A model generated the notes under the pieces. That model was not told the DNA's origin. It worked only from the letters and a program-made list of their open reading frames with translations, and did not search any database. Below are positions 12,994 to 16,650 of a stretch of DNA of 16,650 nucleotides, piece after piece. The DNA comes from Sphingomonadales bacterium. Its GTDB lineage: Bacteria; Pseudomonadota; Alphaproteobacteria; Sphingomonadales; Sphingomonadaceae. Made by a program: the position numbers and the translations under genes. The stretch's first letter is position 1. Each line of letters begins with the position of its first letter. The stretch is from assembly GCA_028868335.1 (NCBI GenBank), contig JAGWUU010000031.1, forward strand, positions 1 to 16,650. The letters are read 5' to 3'.

Positions 12994-15051
12994 ATGGGAA
13001 TCGACATCACCGATGCCGAAGCGGCCAACGAACTGATGCGGCTGGCCAAGCAGATTGCGCACCACAACCGGCTCTACCATGCCGAGGACACGCCCGAGAT
13101 TTCGGACGCCGATTATGATGTGCTGGTGCGCCGCAATGCCGAGCTTGAGGCCGCATTTCCGCACCTGATCCGAGCGGACTCGCCCTCGCGGCTGGTCGGA
13201 CATGAGGTTGCAGCCTCGCCATTGTCCAAGGTCGCGCACGAGGTTCGGATGATGAGCCTCGACAATGCCTTTTCCGATGAGGAGGTGGAGGAGTTCGTCG
13301 CCCGGGTGCGACGCTACCTGAACCTGCCCGCCGACGCCGAAGTGGCGATGACGGCCGAGGACAAGATCGACGGCCTGTCCTGTTCGCTGCGCTATGAGCA
13401 GGGGCAACTCGTGCGCGCGGCGACGCGGGGCGACGGACAGGTGGGCGAGGATGTGACCGCCAATGTCCGCCACATTGCAGATATACCCCAACGGCTTGAA
13501 GGCGAAGTGCCGGACCTGTTCGAGGTGCGCGGCGAGGTTTACATGGGCAAGGCCGATTTCGCCGCGCTCAACCAGCGTCAGGAGGAAACGGGAGGCAAGA
13601 TCTTTGCCAACCCGCGCAATGCCGCCGCCGGATCGCTGCGGCAGAAGGACGCCAGCGTCACCGCCAGTCGTCCGTTGCGGTTCCTGGCCCATGGCTGGGG
13701 CGCGGCTTCGCAGGTGCCGGAAATAACGCAGTTCGCCATGATGGAGCGGATGCGGCGGTGGGGCGTGCCGGTCTCGCCCCTGCTGCGGCGCTGCACGTCC
13801 ATGGCCGAAATGGTGCAGCACTATCGCCACATCGAGCGAGCCCGAGCGGACCTGCCCTATGACATCGACGGGGTGGTCTATAAGGTTGACCGGCTCGATT
13901 GGCAGGAGCGGTTGGGGTTCATCGCCAAGGCGCCGCGCTGGGGGCTGGCGCACAAGTTCCCGGCGGAACGTGCCGAAACCACGCTTGAAGCGATCGACAT
14001 CCAGGTCGGCCGCACGGGCAAGCTCACCCCGGTCGGGCGGCTGACGCCAGTGACGGTCGGCGGGGTGGTGGTGTCCAACGTCACCTTGCACAACCGCGAC
14101 GAGATCGGACGGCTCGGCCTGCGGCTTGAGGACAGGGTGGTCATCCAGCGCGCCGGCGACGTGATCCCGCAAGTGGTGGAAAACCTCACCCGGGACTTGC
14201 CGCGCCCGGCCTTTACTTTCCCTGACCATTGCCCCGAATGCGGCAGCGAAGCAGTGGCGGAAGAGGGTGAAGTCGACGTCCGTTGCCAGGGCGGCTTGAT
14301 CTGCCCGGCGCAGCGGACCGAGCGACTGAAGCACTTCGTCAGCCGCGCAGCGCTCGACGTCGAAGGGCTCGGCGAAAAGACCATCGACCAGTTCTTCGCG
14401 CTCGGCTGGCTGGAAAGCCCGGCCGACATCTACCGCCTCAGGGCCCGGCGCAGCGCGATCCTTGAGCGCGAGGGGTGGAAGGACAAGTCTGTGGACAACC
14501 TGTTGACGGCGATTGAGGCCAAGCGAGCGCCTGATGCCGCCCGCCTGCTGTTCGGATTGGGAATTCGCCATGTTGGCGCGGTTACGGCGCGCGACCTGCT
14601 CAAGCGGTTCGAAACCCTGCCAAGACTGCGTGAAGTGGCGGAAGCGGCTCGCTGTAGTGAAGATGCACGCGCCGAACTGACGTCCATTGAAGGCATCGGT
14701 CCGGCCGTTGTCGAGGCGCTTGGCGATTTCTTTCACGAACACCACAATGCCGAGGTGTGGGACGATCTGCTTTCCGAGGTTTCCCCGCCGCCCTATGCAG
14801 TTGAGACAAAGGACAGCGCGGTTGCGGGCAAGACGGTGGTGTTCACCGGCGCGCTCGAGACGATGAGTCGCGACGAGGCCAAGGCGCAGGCGGAGCGTCT
14901 TGGCGCGCGCGCGGCCGGGTCCGTCAGCGCCAAGACCGACCTGGTGGTCGTCGGGCCGGGAGCGGGCTCAAAGCTCAAGAAAGCGCAGGAACTGGGTATC
15001 GAGGTAATTGATGAGGCTGCCTGGGCCGAGATCGTAAAGGCGGCAGGGTGA
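12994..15051 (+). CDS. ligA: NAD+-dependent DNA ligase LigA
   Basis: LigA seals nicks in replication and repair, using NAD+ to adenylate an active-site lysine. The 685-aa product has the full order: domain Ia (HHNRLYHAEDTPEISDADYD), the adenylation domain with catalytic K124 in K-I-D-G and the TRGDG motif, the OB fold with VGRTGKLTPVGRL, a Cys4 zinc finger (C413, C416, C431, C437), helix-hairpin-helix repeats (about 440-590) and a C-terminal BRCT domain (about 600-685; KTVVFTGALETMSRDEA). Nothing essential appears missing. The ATG at 12994 has AAGGA at 12984-12988. It is the third gene of a recN-GNAT-ligA-Rieske run and probably also has housekeeping expression, since LigA is essential; a separate promoter within the upstream genes was not identified. 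Its stop overlaps the next start by four bases (GTGA). Confidence 0.98.
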   Translation: MGIDITDAEAANELMRLAKQIAHHNRLYHAEDTPEISDADYDVLVRRNAELEAAFPHLIRADSPSRLVGHEVAASPLSKVAHEVRMMSLDNAFSDEEVEEFVARVRRYLNLPADAEVAMTAEDKIDGLSCSLRYEQGQLVRAATRGDGQVGEDVTANVRHIADIPQRLEGEVPDLFEVRGEVYMGKADFAALNQRQEETGGKIFANPRNAAAGSLRQKDASVTASRPLRFLAHGWGAASQVPEITQFAMMERMRRWGVPVSPLLRRCTSMAEMVQHYRHIERARADLPYDIDGVVYKVDRLDWQERLGFIAKAPRWGLAHKFPAERAETTLEAIDIQVGRTGKLTPVGRLTPVTVGGVVVSNVTLHNRDEIGRLGLRLEDRVVIQRAGDVIPQVVENLTRDLPRPAFTFPDHCPECGSEAVAEEGEVDVRCQGGLICPAQRTERLKHFVSRAALDVEGLGEKTIDQFFALGWLESPADIYRLRARRSAILEREGWKDKSVDNLLTAIEAKRAPDAARLLFGLGIRHVGAVTARDLLKRFETLPRLREVAEAARCSEDARAELTSIEGIGPAVVEALGDFFHEHHNAEVWDDLLSEVSPPPYAVETKDSAVAGKTVVFTGALETMSRDEAKAQAERLGARAAGSVSAKTDLVVVGPGAGSKLKKAQELGIEVIDEAAWAEIVKAAG

Positions 15052-15374
15052 CGGGCGGACGGCAAATCCGGGTCGAACTCCCCAAGCCGTTCACGCCGGG
15101 CATGGTCAAGCTCGCGTTTGTCGAAGGTCAGCAGATTCTGATCGTCAATGTGGGCGGTACACTGCGGGCCATCGCCAATTCCTGCCCGCACGCCGGATCG
15201 TCGCTTTACGGCGGAAAGTTGATTGGCGCCAAGATCCGCTGCCCCAGTCACGGCCTTATGATCGATCTGGTGACCGGCTGCGCGGGAGCGGTTGGCGGCT
15301 TGTCCACGCCGGTCTTTGCGGTTGAAGAGATCGACGGTCTAGCGCTGGTGACGCTCGACGAGCCGGGGGACTGA
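15048..15374 (+). CDS. Rieske [2Fe-2S] ferredoxin-like protein
   Basis: A small soluble electron-transfer protein of 108 aa consisting of a single Rieske domain. The two ligand boxes are complete: C46-P-H48 and C65-P-S-H68, separated by 16 residues, giving two Cys and two His ligands for a [2Fe-2S] cluster. There is no signal peptide or transmembrane helix, so it is cytoplasmic, resembling NirD-type subunits or dioxygenase ferredoxins rather than the bc1 Rieske protein. No oxygenase or reductase partner is visible nearby. The GTG start at 15048 overlaps the ligA stop (GTGA), so it is probably coupled to ligA; an internal ATG at residue 19 would remove the first strand. It is the last gene of the run and converges with a PilZ gene 26 bases away. 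The redox partner and reaction are unknown. Confidence 0.92.
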   Translation: MTGGRQIRVELPKPFTPGMVKLAFVEGQQILIVNVGGTLRAIANSCPHAGSSLYGGKLIGAKIRCPSHGLMIDLVTGCAGAVGGLSTPVFAVEEIDGLALVTLDEPGD

Positions 15375-15377
15375 CTC

Positions 15378-15397
15378 GGCCGGTTCAGACTTCGGCC
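15378..15397. terminator. Weak hairpin between convergent Rieske and PilZ genes
   Basis: GGCCG (15378-15382) and CGGCC (15393-15397) can pair across a 10-base loop, with a T/A-containing stretch (TTACTATT) following on the plus strand. The stem is short and lacks a proper T-run, so this is at best a weak terminator of the recN-ligA run. Confidence 0.25.
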
Positions 15398-15400
15398 TTA

Positions 15401-15778
15401 CTATTCCCCGATTCCAGCCGACCAGTCCTCCGCACGGCTTTCGCGGCAGATGCGATCATACAGGTCACGGTTCTCGGTAATCCACAGCATGCCCTGCATG
15501 TCTTCCAGATCGAGCGGCCTGTCGAAACGCAGGCCGCACTCACCGTTTCGCCACCAGACGACCGAACCAAAGATGCGCAACTCGTGGAAGTTCAGCACAG
15601 CGGTCTGGCCCTTCGGCAGCGCGCGCGACAGGCGCAGCCGCGCGCCGATCGCGGAAATGTCGTCGAGCAAGCAGCGCTCGGTGCCGATGGTCAGCGCGAG
15701 CCTAGCGGGAACGCCCAGGCGCAGCCGGTTAATGCTGCGACTGCCAGGCTGAAGGCGGGGGGGTGCAGTAAAACCCAT
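15401..15778 (-). CDS. Single-domain PilZ protein, predicted c-di-GMP receptor
   Basis: PilZ proteins bind c-di-GMP and pass the signal to motility, cellulose or other targets by contact. The 125-aa product carries the two binding elements: R14-S-I-N-R18 (RxxxR) and D40-I-S-A-I-G45 (DxSxxG), with 22 residues between R18 and D40, which is the normal separation. A barrel-closing GSVVWWRNGECGLRF strand pair follows, then an acidic C-terminal helix region of about 30 residues of unknown role. Cytoplasmic, with no membrane segment. The ATG at 15778 has an AGGGA-like site upstream. It lies 51 bases downstream of the EamA transporter gene on the same strand, so the two may be co-transcribed, but no functional link is evident. 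It is the fourth c-di-GMP-related gene in the window. Confidence 0.88.
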   Translation of the reverse strand: MGFTAPPRLQPGSRSINRLRLGVPARLALTIGTERCLLDDISAIGARLRLSRALPKGQTAVLNFHELRIFGSVVWWRNGECGLRFDRPLDLEDMQGMLWITENRDLYDRICRESRAEDWSAGIGE

Positions 15779-15829
15779 GCGGGTATCCCTACGACAGCGT
15801 GGTTAAGGTTCCTTTGCCGCAACGGACAA

Positions 15830-16650
15830 TCAACCGCGCTCCTGAGCCTGGGCGATTGGTGCGCCTTTGCTCCGCAGGGCGATGATCAACACCCCGACAA
15901 GTGCGATGGCAGTGCCGAAGACCATTTTGGTGTCGATATGATCGCCGGTGATCCACACTCCCAGGGCGATGGTGATCAAGGGGGTTAGCAAGGTGAGTGG
16001 AGCAACCAGGTTGGCCTCGTAGCGTCCGATCAGGAAGTAATAGGCCGTGTGCGCGAAAACCGAGGTAACGAGGCCGGAATAGAGCATGCCAGCGATAACC
16101 GGCCAACCGACCGTCCGGGCACTGGCCAACGCACCCGGCTCGATCAGCAGCGAGACGGGGCCGAGCACGCAAAGCCCGGTCAGCCCGACCCAGGCCTGGA
16201 ATTGCAAGGGCGCGACGTTGTCCATCTGCTTCATCATCACCGCGCCGAGCGATCCGCACAGCGCCGAGGCAAGCAGGAACAGCATGCCGGTCGAAATGCG
16301 AAGGCCCGGTTGCCACACCACCAGAAGCACGCCCGCAAGCGCCAGGGTAATGCCAAGGCCGCGCCGCCAGCGAATGCGCTCGCCCAGCATGACGATCGAC
16401 AGCAGGGCGGTCATCGGCACGCTCGCCTGGACGACAATGGCTGCCTCGCTGGGTGAAACCCAGTAAAGGGCGATAAACATCAGCCCGAAGCTGCCCCCAC
16501 CCATGAACAGCCCGATCAGCATGATCCGCCAGATCGGACGCGGCGGCGGAAGCAGCCAGGGCAAGGTCGCCAGAACCACCACCAGGAACCGCCCTGACGT
16601 GAAGAACAGCGGGGGGACGTGCCAGGTCCCGATCACGATCTTGCTCATGA
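15830..16650 (-). CDS. EamA/DMT-superfamily membrane transporter, 5' end beyond right edge
   Basis: EamA proteins are ten-helix inner-membrane permeases, usually exporters of amino acids, metabolites or drugs. The visible 272 residues hold two EamA repeats: the first from PPLFFTSGRFLVVV through SEAAIVVQASVPMTALLS to GITLALAGVLLVVWQPG, the second from ISTGMLFLLASALCGSLGAVMMKQ through NLVAPLTLLTPLITIALG to FGTAIALVGVLIIALRS. The first in-frame ATG (16648) falls within what is normally the end of the first helix (the family pattern W-G-x-N-F-V/I before S-K), so the true start is probably outside the window and about 15-25 residues are missing. The frame is open to the last base. The substrate cannot be inferred. 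A PilZ gene follows on the same strand after 51 bases. Confidence 0.9.
   Translation of the reverse strand, partial: MSKIVIGTWHVPPLFFTSGRFLVVVLATLPWLLPPPRPIWRIMLIGLFMGGGSFGLMFIALYWVSPSEAAIVVQASVPMTALLSIVMLGERIRWRRGLGITLALAGVLLVVWQPGLRISTGMLFLLASALCGSLGAVMMKQMDNVAPLQFQAWVGLTGLCVLGPVSLLIEPGALASARTVGWPVIAGMLYSGLVTSVFAHTAYYFLIGRYEANLVAPLTLLTPLITIALGVWITGDHIDTKMVFGTAIALVGVLIIALRSKGAPIAQAQERG

Noticed and set aside
12919..14745. 608-codon minus-strand frame opposite ligA
   Set aside because: ligA is complete on the plus strand with all catalytic motifs; the antisense frame is a by-product of codon bias.
16646..16648. ATG at 16648 as the true start of the EamA transporter
   Set aside because: It would cut away most of the first membrane helix; the frame stays open to the edge, so the gene is better treated as 5'-partial.
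1..16650. CRISPR arrays, tRNA/rRNA genes, insertion sequences, phage or defence genes
   Set aside because: None was recognised: no regularly spaced repeats, no transposase or integrase motif, and essentially all space is taken by the genes listed.

Overview
The window is GC-rich, gene-dense chromosomal DNA from an alphaproteobacterium, most likely a sphingomonad (Novosphingobium/Erythrobacter/Sphingomonas type). This rests on protein style, a class I PHA synthase, the bamD-recN-ligA neighbourhood known from alphaproteobacteria, and a GAAC-N7-GAAC LexA-type box in front of recN. The assignment is by recognition, not by a search. No rRNA, tRNA, CRISPR array, insertion sequence or phage gene was seen.

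Layout, left to right. (1) 1-396, minus: the N-terminal part of a PHA synthase (phaC), running off the left edge, with its own promoter-like element. (2) 622-5581, plus: two tandem paralogues with the order PAS-GGDEF-EAL-PilZ, the first with about six membrane helices, the second soluble. (3) 5663-7480, plus: lepA (EF-4). (4) 7494-8639, minus: a membrane diguanylate cyclase convergent with lepA. (5) 8640-9004: a 365-base divergent intergenic region containing a 24-bp dyad. (6) 9005-9814, plus: bamD, an outer-membrane assembly lipoprotein. (7) 10006-10449, plus: an Rrf2-family regulator with four clustered cysteines, preceded by a 17-bp dyad and followed by a possible 41-codon ORF. (8) 10634-15374, plus: a tight run of recN, a GNAT acetyltransferase, ligA and a Rieske ferredoxin, with a LexA-type box abutting the recN start. 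(9) 15401-16650, minus: a single-domain PilZ protein and an EamA/DMT transporter that runs off the right edge.

Two themes stand out. First, four of the twelve confident genes belong to cyclic di-GMP signalling: two proteins that combine synthesis, hydrolysis and binding modules, one cyclase and one PilZ receptor. Second, a DNA-repair run (recN, ligA) appears to be under SOS control and is translationally coupled to an acetyltransferase and a Rieske Fe-S protein; a candidate Fe-S regulator lies just upstream. No wholly new system is evident. The most useful observations are the SOS box, the Rrf2 operator candidate, the dyad upstream of the cyclase, the start-codon revision at 622, and the variant c-di-GMP motifs.
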